Shown: in pieces, positions 9,806 to 21,334 of the stretch
How positions within the stretch are numbered: position 1 is the first letter of the stretch
Layout of the letters: every line of letters starts with the position of its first letter
Source: Saccopteryx bilineata
Taxonomy: Eukaryota > Chordata > Mammalia > Chiroptera > Emballonuridae
Reading direction: 5' to 3'
Assembly (NCBI RefSeq): GCF_036850765.1
Contig: NC_089495.1
Span: 122,101,033-122,165,032 of the forward strand
DNA length: 64,000 bases
Made by a program: the position numbers and the translations under genes
The notes under the pieces: model-generated
The model's database searches: none
What the model saw: the letters and a program-made list of their open reading frames with translations, nothing else
What the model was told of the DNA's origin: nothing

Positions 9806-12563
9806 GTAAGCAGCCTGAGGAGGGCCCCGGGAGGGATATGAAAAACCCACAACCTTCCTGACCTCTTGGGCCCTTCTCAGAGGTCACAGGCTTTGTCTTC
9901 CAGGTGATTTTCTAAGGCTTCACCTGATTTCAGCAAGGCCTGCTCCTCGGGCTGGAATCCCTCTGGGCTGGGCTGGGCTGGGTTGGGTTGGGCTGGGCTG
10001 GGCTGGGCCCTTGGAGAGGTAAAGGCAGGGTAAAGGCAGGGAAATGCCTAAGATGCAAAGCCAGTCATCTCAGTGGCCACTGAAGAAGGATGGAGCCAGA
10101 TGGTAGGAGTGCTATGCCCAGCACAGAATGCAGGAGGGGTCCAGCTGCAAGATCACTCTGAACCTTAGTTTCTTTCCCTGCAATATGGGGGTAACACCCA
10201 GCACCCTGTCCACCTCCCACATGGGATCATAGAGATGACATAACACTCGACAAGTGTTGAGAACTAGGGAAATGTAAGCAGGTGTGAATGGTTTGTATTT
10301 GGAGACGTTTGTCAGGGGCTTCAGAATGGGAAAGGGCACTCTTTGAAGATACCAGAAGCAAGATGAAGACAGAGCAAGAGCCCCATCTCTCACCAGGAAG
10401 CAGAGGGGGAGTTGCAAGGGCTGGGGAGATGAAGGGAAGGCAGTCTGCCTCATTTTCTTCTTGGCTCCTCCAGGATTGTGACCAGCTCACCCTGACCCCA
10501 GCCATAGGAGAAGGTCAGGAGCTGCCCAGGAGGGTTCTCCACAGCAGTCTTGGGCTCAGTTCTGGTTGCTCTCTAGGGAGATTACACAGACAGTGGCCTT
10601 TAGGGGGGCTTGGTCGACTGGAGTGGTCTGATGGGTCTCCCCATGTGAGGTGTGCTTGCTTTAGCTGACCCCATCTCCCTGCCTACCTCCTGCCACTTCC
10701 TCCACTTGGCACCAGTAGCCTGCTTGTTCTTTCAGTTCCTCCCCTCCAACTAGGAGGGAGGTCACACTGCAATAAGTGCCACCCTTGCTCAAATGACCTC
10801 TACCTATCACCCAGGGCTTGGGCTCAAGGCAAGGGGAAAGGCCAGGCCTGGCTCAGACTGCATGACATTTTTTACCTGCAAGTTGGTGCAGAAGTGGGAA
10901 TCTCACTTCCAGACAGGTTTCCTTTCCTGCATGGTTCCTTCCACACAGCCAGAGAAGGGTCTAGGCCAGAGGCTGGGAGCAGGGCATCCAGTGGGGACCC
11001 CCATTCCCTAGCCAGCTTTAGACTCACTGCCCCCTAGCAGGCTCTTCAATACCTCAATCAGCTTGGCACTCCTATCGGTTTGTCTCATATATACACATCT
11101 TTTTAGCCCATGCTTATTCAGAGTGTGATAGAAGTTTTATTTTTATTATTAAAAAAAATTTTGGCCCTGGCCAGTTGGCTCAGTGGATAGAACATTGATA
11201 GGGATGCCCTGGGTTCAATCTCCAGTCAGGGCACACATGAGAAGCGACCATCTGCTTCTCTCCCCCTCCATTTCCCCCTTCTATCCCTCTCCCTCCTGCA
11301 GCCAGTGGCTCAGTTGGCTCAAGTGTCAGCCCCAGGCTCTGAGCATAGCTCAGTTGATTCAAGCATTGGCCCCAAATGGAGCTTACTGGGTGGATCTCAG
11401 TTAGGGAGCATGCAGGAATCTATCTATCTCCCCTCTTCTCACTTGAATTTTTTTTAATTTTTTTAAAATTTATTTATTGATTTTATTTATTTATTTATTT
11501 ATTTATTTATTTTAGAGAGAGGAGGGAGAGAGACAGAGAGAGAGAAGGGGGGAGGAGCTGGAAGCATCAACTCCCATATGTGCCTGACCAGGCAAGCCCA
11601 GGGTTTCGAACTGGCGACCTCAGCATTTCCAGGTTGATACTTTATCCACTGTGCTACCACGGGTCAGGCTATTTATTGATTTTAGAGAGCAAGAGGAAGG
11701 GAGGGAGGAAAGGAGGAAGGGAGGGAGGAAAGGAGGAAGGGAGGGAGGGAGGGAGGGAGGGAGGGAGGGAGGGAGGGAGAGAGAGAGAGAAACAGTGTGT
11801 TGTTCCACTTATTTATGCATTTATTCATTGGTTTTTGTATATGCCCAATGGGAGACTGCACCTACAGCCTTGGCATATTGGAACAATACTCTAACCAACT
11901 GAGCTACCAAGCCAGAGCGAGTATGACGGAAATTTTAAACTGTATAGTATCATTGATCCAAAGTGTCCCCTGCTCCCACACATTTTACAGATGAGGAAAG
12001 CATGCAAGTGCAAAGTACAGGGCCTGCCCAAGGTTGCAGAGTGAGATCAGGGCAGAAGGAGCACCCCTGCCAAAGAAATGCCTTGCCTCCCAGCGCCCCA
12101 CCCCAGCACCCTCAGCTATCTCGCCTAAGCTGGAACATGTCCCAGCCCGATTCCCAACTCAATGACTCAGGGCTTTCCCCAATATCAACTTTCCTTAAGT
12201 CAGGTTAAAATATGGTGGTAGTAGAGCCTGACTTGTGGTGGCGCAGTGGATAAAGCACCAACTTGGAACACTGAGGTCGCCGGTTCAAAACCCTGGGCTT
12301 GCCCTGTCAAGGTACATATGGGAGTTGATACTTCCTGCTCTTCCCCCCTTCTCTCTCTCTCTATCTCTCTCTCTCTCTTTTCTCTAAAATGAATAAATAA
12401 AAATAAAAATTAAAAAAAATATATGGTGGTAGTAGAGATGTGTGGATCAGTGGTCCTATCCACTCCTCCACTCCAAAGCCTGTCGCTCCCTCTACAGCTG
12501 TACTCACTTCCTCTTTCACTCCCAACCTTATACTGCCTCACACCCACGCATCCCATCTCCACC

Positions 12564-12599
<36 letters not shown>

Positions 12600-15500
12600 T
12601 GCACATACACACTTCCCCTGAAACTCCATTACATGTATGGGCAGAGCACTCGGTGAATGGGACCTTGCAAGGCCTTGAGGAGCAGCCAGCCAGGACTGAC
12701 TTGTTTCTACTCCTCTGAGGCTGAGCCTAGAGAAAACCACTCAGGGTGGGGATGGAGCGGAAGAAAACTTGACCCTCTCCAACAGGAGCCAAACATCAGA
12801 GTGCTGGACTCTGGTAGTGACTGGAGGTGATGGGGAAGGAGAGAGGTACTTCACCCAGTTTTCTCCAGAGGCCAGTACAAGGGGCTACAGAGTGGCCCAG
12901 GGCCCCACTGCCACCCTAGACAAGTGGGAGGATGGAGGGAGAGCTGTGGCCAGTCATTCAGGATGGGGAAGGAACAGGGACTGGGGGTGCTCACCACGAT
13001 TTAGATGCAGGACCCCCACCCTCAGAAACAGACCCCCAGTGAAGAGTGTTCACCTAGGTCACGAGCCAGTCCTGTTTCACCCACCTGGAAGCAGCCTCAG
13101 GTCAGTGCAGTGAAGGTGCTTGGTCTGCACCTCTGGGGATCTTTGTCTGGGTCAAACTGAACATTTGCAGCACCTTACCTTACACCTGGTCAGAGCCCTC
13201 ATTCTGAAGAGGAGGAAACTGAGACGGAGGGATCACCTTGCTCAGGCCACATGGCCAGTCTGTGGCAATGTGGGCATCAGAATCCAGGACTGCAGGCTCC
13301 AGAGTTTATGTCCTTTAAGCCTCCTGGCCAGTTTCTACTGGAACCCCCTCCCAGTCTCACTCTCCTCCTCCCTCCAGACCTCCTCATTCCAGTTGTCACT
13401 TCTGGCTGGCTTCTCATCCCTGCCTCTCCTGCCTCCACCCCACAGGACCCCTGTGCAGCATCCTGGTGGGACGCTTTGGCTGCCGAGTGACAGTGATGCT
13501 GGGGGGGGTGCTGGCCAGCCTGGGCATGGTGGCCAGCTCCTTCTGCCGCACCCTTACCCAGCTCTACTTTGCCGCAGGATTCTTCACAGGTGATTGTCAT
13601 TCCATTTTGAGAATTACTGGGCGCCTACTAAAAAGTGCCTGGTGCAAGTGAACAGGGCAGGCAAAACTACTAATCTCTGGGGCTGCTTATGCGAGGGAGT
13701 CCATGAGGGAGAAGGACAATGAAGAGATAAGATAAATAAGAAGGGTTATGTCTGATTATGACAAGAGCATGTGAAAACAGGACAGCTGATGTAATAGTGT
13801 CCTGGCTGAGGGTAGTGATGATGGGTAGAGATTAAACAAATACAAAGATAGAATATCTAGAATACCCATACTAAGGGTTGGGGAAGAGATTGTTGTTTTT
13901 AAGAAGGCAAGCAGAACCTGACCAGGTGGTGGCACAGTGGATAGAACACCAGACTGGGATGCAAAGGGCCTAGGTTCGAATTCTCAAGGTCACCAGCTTG
14001 AGTGCGGGCTCATTGGCTTGAGTGTGGGGTTGCCGGCTTGAGCATGGGATCATAGGGATGACCCATGGTCACTGACTTGAACTCAAAGGTCACTGGCTTG
14101 AAGCCCAAGGTCGCTGGCTTGAGCCCAAGGTTGCTGGCTTGAGCAAGGGGTCTCTTGCTCTGCTATAGTCCCCTGGTCAAGGCACATATGAGAAAGCAAT
14201 CAATGAACAACTAAGGTATTGCAACAAAGAATTGATGCTTCTCATCTCTCCCTTCCTACCTGTCTGTCACTACCTGTCCCCCTCTCTGTTTCTCTGTCAC
14301 TAAAAAAAAAAAAAAAAAAAAAAAAAAGGCGGGCAGAGAAGGCCTTGCAGGGAAAGTGATGTTTGGGCAGAGACCTAATGGAAGGAGTCTGCCCCTAAGC
14401 TCTGTGGGGGAAGAGCAAGTGCAAAGGCCTTGAGTTTTCAAGGAGCAGTGCAGTGGCCAGGAGGATAGAGGGGTGAGGGGTGTGCACAAGCATTGGAGGC
14501 TGGATGGGGGTTCAGTTGTAGTGAGAGGGGAAGCCATTTGAAGTGAATGACATAATCATAATCAGGCATCCAAGTGAGTGACATAATCTGACCACTATTT
14601 GTAAAACGTTACACTGGTAGCCGGTGTATTAAGAATACACTATAGGGAACTAAGCACATGAAGTGCAGAGAAGAGTTCAGGATGACCTAATGTCCCAAGA
14701 GCAAGAAGGTGGACACCAGACCTTTTTGCCCAGAGCCACTGGAAAAATGAAGTGGCCACTACCCACCATGGGAAATGAGGGGAGGGGCAGGTTTGCAGGA
14801 AGAGGCGAAACTCGGATTTGGACATATCCAGAAAGAAGCCCTGAGCTACAGCGAGCAATTAGGACATCATGAGATGGCTGGTATTCAAATCTTGAGATGA
14901 GGTATCACTTGCTGTCACTAAGGAAACAAGGGAGAACTGAGCCCCAGGACACTCCAGTGTTTAGAGGTCCAGGCAGGAAAAAGTGACAGAGAAGTAGGAG
15001 AGCCAAGAGAGGGTGGGGTTTCTCAGGAAAGCAAATGAAGAAAGTTTGAGAGGAAGAGGGAGTGATGTACTGTGTCAGCTGCTGATTGGTCAGACTGAAT
15101 GGAGATTAGACTGTTTGGCTTTGGCAATATAGAGGCTGGTGGCCTCGGTAAGAGCAATTCTAGAGCAGAGGTGGGGTGAAAGTCTGATTGGAACAGTTTC
15201 AACAGAGAACAGGAGGAGGGAAATTGAAAACAACTGAGATAATCAAAACTTTCAAGAAACTTCAGTGTAAGGGGAGCAGAAAAACGGGCCAGGACCCAGA
15301 AGAGGATATGGGGTCAAGAGAGGATTCTGTTTTCTTTTAATGGTAGAAATAACAATGAAGGTGAATGATCTAGAAAAGAGGAGAAAATGGATGATGCAGG
15401 ACAGAGAGAAATATTGCTGGAGGGATGTCCTTTGAGTGGACGAGATTCAGGGCTGGCCTTCACTGGGAGCACACACTGTCCACTGTCTCAGGCAGGAAGG

Positions 15501-18500
15501 CAGGTTGTCAGCCATGAGTGAGGAGGGGTGAGGTGTGGAGTATAAAGAGGAAGAAAGCCCAGGGGCCACCTAGGAGGAGAAGGAATAAACAGAAGAGGGA
15601 TCCACATTGGCATCTTGGGCAACCCAAGGCATGCCTGAGGCCAGTGGTCATGGGTGGTTGTGAGCTTTCTCTCCAGAAGGTTCAGCCTTTGAGGAGCAGG
15701 CACAGAGTGGGTGAGGAGGTGACGTCTGAGCTGAGTCAGGAGAGGTAAGTTCAGGAAAAGTATGTTCCGGGTAGAGGGAACCAAAACAGCAAATGTCCTG
15801 AGGTAGGGAGCAGGTTGGTGTCCGGAAGAGAGGAAACTGATGTGGCTGCATCATGGTGAGGGACAGGAGAGTAGCCTGAGATGGCACCCGAGATGTGGCC
15901 AGGAGCCAGACCATGCAGAGCTTTCCAGGAAAAGTAAATATTTTGGCTTTTTTTCCTAGGTGTGATGGGAAGTCTCTGGAAGGTGTTAAGCAGGGGAGAG
16001 ACTTAAGTTTTTAAAGATCACATGGGTGCTGTGCCAAGGGGCCAGGTGTGCCTCTGACAGCCTTGGGAGGGCAGTTCTGAATGAAGGGCAGTATGCTCCT
16101 AGGGAGATAGCAAGGCGAGCTGATTCCATCGTAAATCCTGAGGACCTGGAAGTGGGTCTGGGCTAGAAGGGGAAGAGAGCAGACATGGAACATGATGCTG
16201 TGATCCCCCACTGCAATGGGAGGCCCCAGAATACCTGCAGCTGGTCTTCCCTCTTCCACCACAGGCCTGGGCTTATGCTTCAGCTTCCAGTCGACCATCA
16301 CTGTACTGGGATTCTATTTCACCCATCGAAGGGCGCTGGCCAATGCGCTGGCCTCGGTGGGCGTCTCCCTGGGCATTACACTCTGGCCTCTGCTCTCCCG
16401 CTACCTCCTGGAGGACCTGGGCTGGAGGGGCACCTTCCTTGTCTTCGGCGGAGTATTCCTCCACTGCTGTGTCTGTGGAGCCATCCTGAGGCCCGTGGCC
16501 CACAATGTGACCCCTGAAACCAAAGAAGGCCCTTCTTCACCTACCAAGACACCTGCGCCTGGCTGCCTGGCAGCATGTGGTCAGGCCATCCTGCGCCACT
16601 TGGCCTTCGACATCCTGTGGCACAATGCAGGCTACCGAGTGTTCACGCTGGGTGTCACGTGGATGATTGTCGGTTTCCCGCTGCCACATGTCTTTCTGGT
16701 GCCATATGCCATGCGGCATGGGGTGGACGAGCAGAGAGCGGCCCTGCTTATCTCCATTATTGGCTTTAGCAACATTTTCCTGCGTCCCATGGCTGGGCTG
16801 GTGGCTGGCCGGCGGGACTTCAGCAGCTACCGCAAGTACCTCTTCAGCCTAGCAGTCCTGCTCAATGGGCTCACCAACCTGGTGTGCACAGTGTCGGCCA
16901 GCTTCCGAGTGCTGGTGGGTTACTGCCTGGTGTACAGCGTGTCCATGAGCATAGTTGGTGCCCTGTTCTTCCAGGTCCTCATGGATGTTGTCCCCATGGA
17001 TCGGTTCTCCAGGGCCCTAGGCCTCTGCACCATCCTGGAGAGCTTCTCCATCCTCATCTCCCCCCCACTGGCTGGTAAGGACCAGAGGGAGGACCAGGTG
17101 TTCAAGGGTGTAGCTTGTGAGGGAGGGTTAAAGGGGTGGGGCAAAGGGAACAGTCTGGTAGATTTGGGCCCCATCCATCATCTCAGGGGTAGGGACTTGA
17201 GATCTGTGGTTTTTCCAAGCACCCCAAGAGACTGGCTACAGCCTGTTCACCAGCTGGCACTCAGTATGAACAGTTTAAAAATAAGGGTTCTATACCAGAT
17301 TTATCTGAGTCTGTTGTCTTCCTCTGTATTTCTGCTTTCTCAGCAAGCAGAATAAGTGAGAATAATAGACTCTACCTGATAGGTTCGTTATGAGGGTCAC
17401 AAGTTACACAGTAAAGAGTTCAGCAAAGAAGGAGGCACAGAGTGAATAATCCACATGGATTTGCTCGTATTAACATTCTGGTTCTCCCACTTCCAGCCTG
17501 TAGTATTCCAGCGAGTCATTTACCTTCTCTGAGCCACAGTGTCATCTGCAAAATGCAGAAAATAACACATGCCATAACCATTGATTGGCCTGTGCCAGTC
17601 ACTGGGTACACAAGGCTGGATACAAAGATGTCCCTTCTGATGGAAGAGTGGGGGATGAAAGCAGAGATGTATTTGTGGTCACAGTGGTGATTTGTGCTGG
17701 GAGGGAAACACTGATAAGGAAGCAGAGCCCCACAGGAGAGGTGTGACAACCAGAGCAATAGAGGTTTGTGAAGTCTCTGGTGCTGGGGAGCAGTCGACAG
17801 ACATCATGTGGCTGAGGTTATTACAGTAAGATAACAGGATTCTTCCCCCACGTGTGCAGTTTCCAAGGGTTTTCCCTAAGCGGGCAAGTAGAGAGAGCTC
17901 TCCAGGAGGAGGTATGAGGTCAGGGGGCCACAGGGCATGACCACACAGATATTCCAGACTCCACTGGCCTTTGTCTTCTCAGCTTTCTGCCACCAGGATA
18001 AGAGAGACCTGGCCTTATGTGCTCTTCGGCCAGAGGACTCTCTCTGCCTGGGCCAGAGTAGGTTTAGTGTTTCCTCTCTTCGTTCTCCACTTATAACTAT
18101 TTATTGAGTGCCTACTAGATGCCAGCCACAATTCCTAGTACTGGGGATAAACCAGAGATAAAAATAAAGTCCCTGCTCTCACAGAGCACACAATTTAGTG
18201 GGAGGCTGGTAGCCCTCAGCAGTGGCCTAACTTGCTCTCTGTCCTTCAGGGTTTCTCCTGGACAACACCGGCAACAATTTCAGCTACGTTTTCTACATGT
18301 CAAGCTTCTTCCTCATCTCAGCCGCCCTCTTCATGGGTGGCAGCTTCTGTGCCCTTCGGAAGAAGGAGAGGCAGGGCAGGCAGGCCGAAGGAGAAACAGC
18401 CATCACAGAGGCTGCCCCGCAGCAGGCCCTCACTGTGGAGGGCACAAACAGTTCTGATAAGCAGCTGTGCACTGAAATCATGTATGTGACTAGCGTCTGA
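9607..18500 (+). CDS. SLC16A5: SLC16A5, monocarboxylate transporter 6 (whole coding span)
   Basis: Joining 9607-9805, 13446-13589, 16265-17074 and 18250-18500 gives an uninterrupted 1404-base frame: 467 residues plus stop. All three introns are phase 1, GT/AG, and each junction codon is glycine. The product is a 12-helix major-facilitator carrier with a cytoplasmic loop at about residues 190-235 and a cytoplasmic C-tail. The second family signature (Y-F-x4-R-A-L-A-N-A) is at 132-142. In segment 8 an Arg (288) stands where MCT1 has its essential Arg, but the partner Asp of MCT1 is Asn (284), in line with non-lactate substrates. Human MCT6 is 505 residues; this protein is shorter only at the C-terminus. 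Confidence 0.93.
9965..10007 (+). repeat. GGGCT minisatellite with G-quadruplex potential
   Basis: Nine GGG tracts at an exact 5-base period (first at 9965-9967, last at 10005-10007), separated by CT or TT. On the sense strand of SLC16A5 this fits four-stranded G-DNA and G-RNA rules with 2-base loops. Confidence 0.9.
11164..11445 (+). repeat. Diverged tRNA-head SINE (type A/D)
   Basis: Head GGCCCTGGCCAGTTGGCTCAG with a B-box-like GGTTCAATCTCC. The body is more diverged than in type-A copies, so this insertion is older. Confidence 0.8.
11455..11670 (-). repeat. Type-B SINE
   Basis: Antisense: ATTTATTTATTT tail, GACCAGGCAAGCCCAGGG core and CGGGTCAGGCT head end. It is inserted beside an older SINE. 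Confidence 0.85.
11672..11925 (-). repeat. Old SINE with embedded GGGA repeat
   Basis: Antisense D-type SINE (TTTATTGATTTTAGAGAG; TTGTTCCACTTATTTATGC; CTAACCAACTGAGCTACC). Its purine-rich segment has expanded into a GGGA/GGAA array at about 11690-11790. Confidence 0.75.
12227..12420 (+). repeat. Type-B SINE
   Basis: CCTGACTTGTGGTGGCGCAG head and an AAATA tail. A long target duplication containing ATATGGTGGTAGTAGAG lies on both sides. Confidence 0.9.
12569..12598 (+). repeat. CA microsatellite
   Basis: Uninterrupted CA dinucleotides within the SLC16A5 intron. Confidence 0.9.
13446..13589 (+). CDS. SLC16A5: SLC16A5 second coding exon
   Basis: 144 bases after acceptor CCCCACAG, coding residues 67-114 (P-L-C-S-I-L-V-G-R-F ... 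A-G-F-F-T-G). These make up most of transmembrane segments 2 and 3 with the conserved short loop G-R-F-G-C-R. The donor (ACAG|GTGATT) is weak at +5 but in the right phase. Confidence 0.93.
13590..16264 (+). other. SLC16A5: SLC16A5 intron between coding exons 2 and 3
   Basis: 2.7 kb, GT...AG. It holds one type-C SINE and otherwise unique sequence with no additional exon supported. Confidence 0.85.
13914..14327 (+). repeat. Long type-C SINE
   Basis: Head CCTGACCAGGTGGTGGCACA. The middle contains several extra copies of a GGTCGCTGGCTTGAGC-like unit, making it about 100 bases longer than the 8799 copy. A pure A tail of about 25 ends at 14327. Confidence 0.9.
16265..17074 (+). CDS. SLC16A5: SLC16A5 third coding exon (main transporter body)
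   Basis: 810 bases, coding residues 115-384. Acceptor CCACCACAG and donor GCTG|GTAAGG. It covers transmembrane segments 4-10, the family signature Y-F-T-H-R-R-A-L-A-N-A at 132-142, the central cytoplasmic loop with a Pro/Thr-rich stretch near 197-213, and segment 8 with G-F-S-N-I-F-L-R-P at 281-289. Large single exons over this region are typical of SLC16 genes. The frame runs on past the donor into the intron, but that extension has no family homology. Confidence 0.95.
17075..18249 (+). other. SLC16A5: SLC16A5 intron between coding exons 3 and 4
   Basis: 1.2 kb, GT...AG. Mostly unique sequence, with an old MIR/L2-like trace near 18090-18125 (TTTATTGAGTGCCTACTAG). Confidence 0.8.
18250..18500 (+). 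CDS. SLC16A5: SLC16A5 last coding exon
   Basis: Codes residues 385-467 after acceptor TCCTTCAG; stop TGA at 18498-18500. It contains the last two transmembrane segments (N-F-S-Y-V-F-Y-M-S-S-F-F is the best conserved block), a basic stretch (L-R-K-K-E-R) at the membrane exit and an acidic, Thr/Ser-rich tail. The tail is shorter than in human and ends inside a 32-base tandem repeat. Confidence 0.92.
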
Positions 18501-18572
18501 GCCCCAGGATCATGTATGTGACAAGCATCTGAGCCCTGAAGTCAGTGAGTGACCACTGTCTTAGCCCAGGAG
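18477..18572 (+). repeat. SLC16A5: 32-base tandem repeat spanning the SLC16A5 stop codon
   Basis: Units 18477-18508 and 18509-18540 differ at only a few positions (shared ATCATGTATGTGAC and TCTGAGCCC). A third, decayed unit follows (18541-18572). The stop codon lies in unit 1, and units 2 and 3 carry TGA and TAG at the same place. Confidence 0.85.
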
Positions 18573-19640
18573 TAGGATGTCCAGCTGCTTCACCAGGTGA
18601 AGTGCTGCCCAGAGGCCATCCAGGCTCTACACAAAGGGACTCAGCCAGGCACTGGGACCTTGGAGTTTGGCCTTCAAAGACTCAGGGTTCCTTCCCATGA
18701 GCAAAATCCAGGAGCAGGTCCTCCTGAAGTTTTTCCTTGGGCACCAGGATACTTGGGGCCCAGGAAGGTAAGTCTGAGCCCTGCTTGGGTCTGTCATGGC
18801 CAAGTTGGCTCAGCTGACTGCCGACTACTTCTACAAAACACCATACCATCAAGACCATCCTGGATACCACCAATATGATCACTTTGTCCTTCTCTGACTT
18901 CCAGACAGTTCCAAAGAGCTCACCTGTTCTCCTAAACCCTTCCTCCCACTGACCCAACCCTTGCCCTTAGGGCTGCCCCCAGCACAGGTTTTTGGGCCTC
19001 CTGCTGGTTGGAACCTTAGGAAAAAGGGCCTTGTAAGAGAATGAGTTGTAGCCTGCGGAGTGGAGGGCCAAGCTGAGGACTTGGCCTGGTTGCAGGTTTG
19101 GACTGATTCGATATTGGGTGGAATACCTGTCTTGGCGTCTGTGCAGAGAATCAGGGGAGCACCTGATTCGGTCATAGAATCAGTGAAGTCTGAGGGGCCC
19201 CCACACATGCAGCTGAGCCTGCTTCAGGCAGGAAGATTAATGCTCGGGTTAGGGAAGCCAGACATTTGACTGACCAGGGAGGATAAGGATTGCTAGGCAG
19301 AGCCAAAAACTTCTGTGAAAATAGAGCTACTTTGCAACAGAAGCCCTTCTACTACCTCTCCTGCCGTCCTCTTTTCCCTGCTGTGTCAGAAGTGTGAGCC
19401 CTGGGGTTAAGTAGCTGGCTGGGCCCCATTAGCCTGCATCTGTGGCCTGAAGGTCAGAGTTCCTCACACACCCTTTTTGCTGGTGCCCTTCCTTGAGGTC
19501 ATCAGTAGATGGAGACTGGCTGTCATCAGCCCAGGCTTGTCCCAGCACGATACCAAGGGAACAGAAAAACTGTTTGTTTGAATTATACACAAAAATGTTT
19601 CCTGCAGCAGGTTAATAAACCCTGTGAACTAATGAAGCAG
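18501..19640 (+). other. SLC16A5: SLC16A5 3' UTR
   Basis: Repeat-poor stretch after the stop. The first canonical AATAAA downstream is at 19614-19619, giving a 3' UTR of about 1.1 kb. Confidence 0.5.
19614..19619 (+). terminator. SLC16A5: Candidate SLC16A5 poly(A) signal
   Basis: First AATAAA after the stop codon. Confidence 0.5.
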
Positions 19641-20189
19641 GAAAATAGACCTAGAATAAGTCCCCCTCCCTCACTTCAGTTCTCCCAGCTTGGCAGGGGC
19701 TGCTCACGCCCAGGACCTTGTTTGTTGATTCAGGCTCAACCAGGCTCCAACAAGAAAACCTTATCAAGAGGATTGATTTTATTTGCATGACCCGACTCTA
19801 GACTTCCTCCTCCACGTGTCCAGCTGACAGTGAGTGAGCATCCTTAGGGATATCCCGTCTTCTCCATGATCCCGCCATGAATGTTCCTTTGTGGCCAAAG
19901 AAAGTAGTGCAGAGGCAAAGCAAAGGGCTCTTGGCTGGGTAGTAGAGACCTGAGTTTGTGTTTGACTTCGCTACAACTTCCTTTGTGATTTTGGGAAAAA
20001 TGTTCACCATCTCTGGGATTTTAAAAGGAGTTTGGCCTGGATAAGCTAAAGCCTCTTCCAGTTTTAAAGCCTGATCCTGAAGATCTTCACTGCCTTTCTG
20101 CTCCCCCCAGGTCTGTGCTTGGCCACAATCCACAGTTTGTGACCTGAAGAGGAAAAGCTTGGACACATTTTACCAAGTCCTGTCTCCTC

Positions 20190-20392
20190 TATCTTTATTT
20201 TAAATTTTTTTTATTGATTTTACAGAAAGAGAAGACAAGGTTAGGGGAAATAAGTGCCAACTCATAGTTGCTTCACTCTAGTTCATTGGTTGCTTGTTGT
20301 ATGTGCCTTAACCAGGCAAGCCCAGGGTTTCAAACCCACGACCTCAGTATTCCAGGTCAACGCTCTACCCACTGTACCACCACAGGCCATGC
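20190..20392 (-). repeat. Type-B SINE, head cut by an LTR
   Basis: Antisense short SINE (TTTTTTATTGATTTTACAG; AACCAGGCAAGCCCAGGG; CACCACAGGCCATGC). The solo LTR begins exactly at its head. Confidence 0.8.
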
Positions 20393-21125
20393 TGTCTGTT
20401 AATCCAAATTCGGAGGGACCCAAAACATGAAGGACAGAAATAAGGTCCATAGTTTACACACCAAAGCTTTATTGTTTAGCTTGGCCAAGCGGCGGCAGCT
20501 CCGACAGAAATCCGAGGGAGAGCGCGCCGGCCCTTTGTTCTACTTAGTTTTTATAGTTTTGTAAGTGGGAGGTACAGAAGCAAAAATTGCAATTAGGAGC
20601 CCCTTACCACTATTGGTTATAGTCATATGTCCTTTAACATGATAGGATCACATTCAATTTGCAAGCTATACATTATTTTGGGGAAAACAAAGTTTACAAG
20701 CCAACACAATGGTAGAAAGATGTCTCTTTACATATTAAAGGCATTCCTATATTATCTAGTGTTTATCTGCTATCTCTCTGTCCAGAGTCACACACACATT
20801 TACATAGGAGAGGTAGTTTCAGTGGGGACAAATGCCTGCAAATGACTCATTGCTATAAGAAAAGGTTTATTTTGGCTTTTCTCTTCCAGCACCTGGCTAG
20901 CCATTCACCCCTTTCCCCACAGGTGTGGTGGAATGTCTGGGAATCCATGTTTTCCTCCCCTTGCATTTACAATACAATGCCAAGGGCCATCCTGGTTATG
21001 CCAATCACACAGTACAGAGACTATTCTCACAATTTCTCTGCACACCTTAATCCAAATTAATAAAATGTTCTCCAAGCCTCCCAAAACATTAATATTAATT
21101 CTGTAGCCTTTGGTACCCCACAACA
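20393..21125 (-). mobile_element. Solo LTR of an endogenous retrovirus
   Basis: On the minus strand the 733-base unit starts TGTTGTGGGGTACC and ends AACAGACA, so it has TG...CA ends. An AATAAA (plus-strand 20468-20473) lies about 75 bases before the end, where an R region expects it, next to a CpG-rich stretch. A possible 5-base target duplication (CATGC / CCTGC) has one mismatch. No internal viral genes remain beside it. Confidence 0.65.
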
Positions 21126-21195
21126 CCTGCGGGTGAAATGGCTCAGTGGCTCCTCACTGTCTCCTTCTGAATAGAGTAGAAAAGGAGAGAGGTGG

Positions 21196-21330
21196 GCCCT
21201 TGCTGGATAGCTCAGTTGGTTAAGCATCATTCTAACACGCAAAGGTTGAGTTCAGTCCCCAGTCAGGGCACAAACAGGAAGAGATCCCTGTTTCTCTGTC
21301 CTTCTCTCTCTAAAATCAATCAAAAGATAA
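21196..21330 (+). repeat. D-type SINE
   Basis: GCCCTTGCTGGATAGCTCAG head with TTGGTTAAGCATC. A short old copy. Confidence 0.7.
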
Positions 21331-21334
21331 TATT

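Larger units (their letters stand above)
9806..13445 (+). other. SLC16A5: SLC16A5 intron between coding exons 1 and 2
   Basis: 3.6 kb, GT...AG. It contains a GGGCT minisatellite, type-A, -B and -D SINEs, a GGGA-rich simple repeat, a CA microsatellite and MIR-like remnants (about 11980-12060 and 13180-13310). Confidence 0.85.

Noticed and set aside
16216..17355. SLC16A5 exon 3 as a single-exon 379-residue gene
   Set aside because: The frame enters intron sequence on both sides. Clear AG and GT sites at 16265 and 17074 join in phase to flanking homologous exons.
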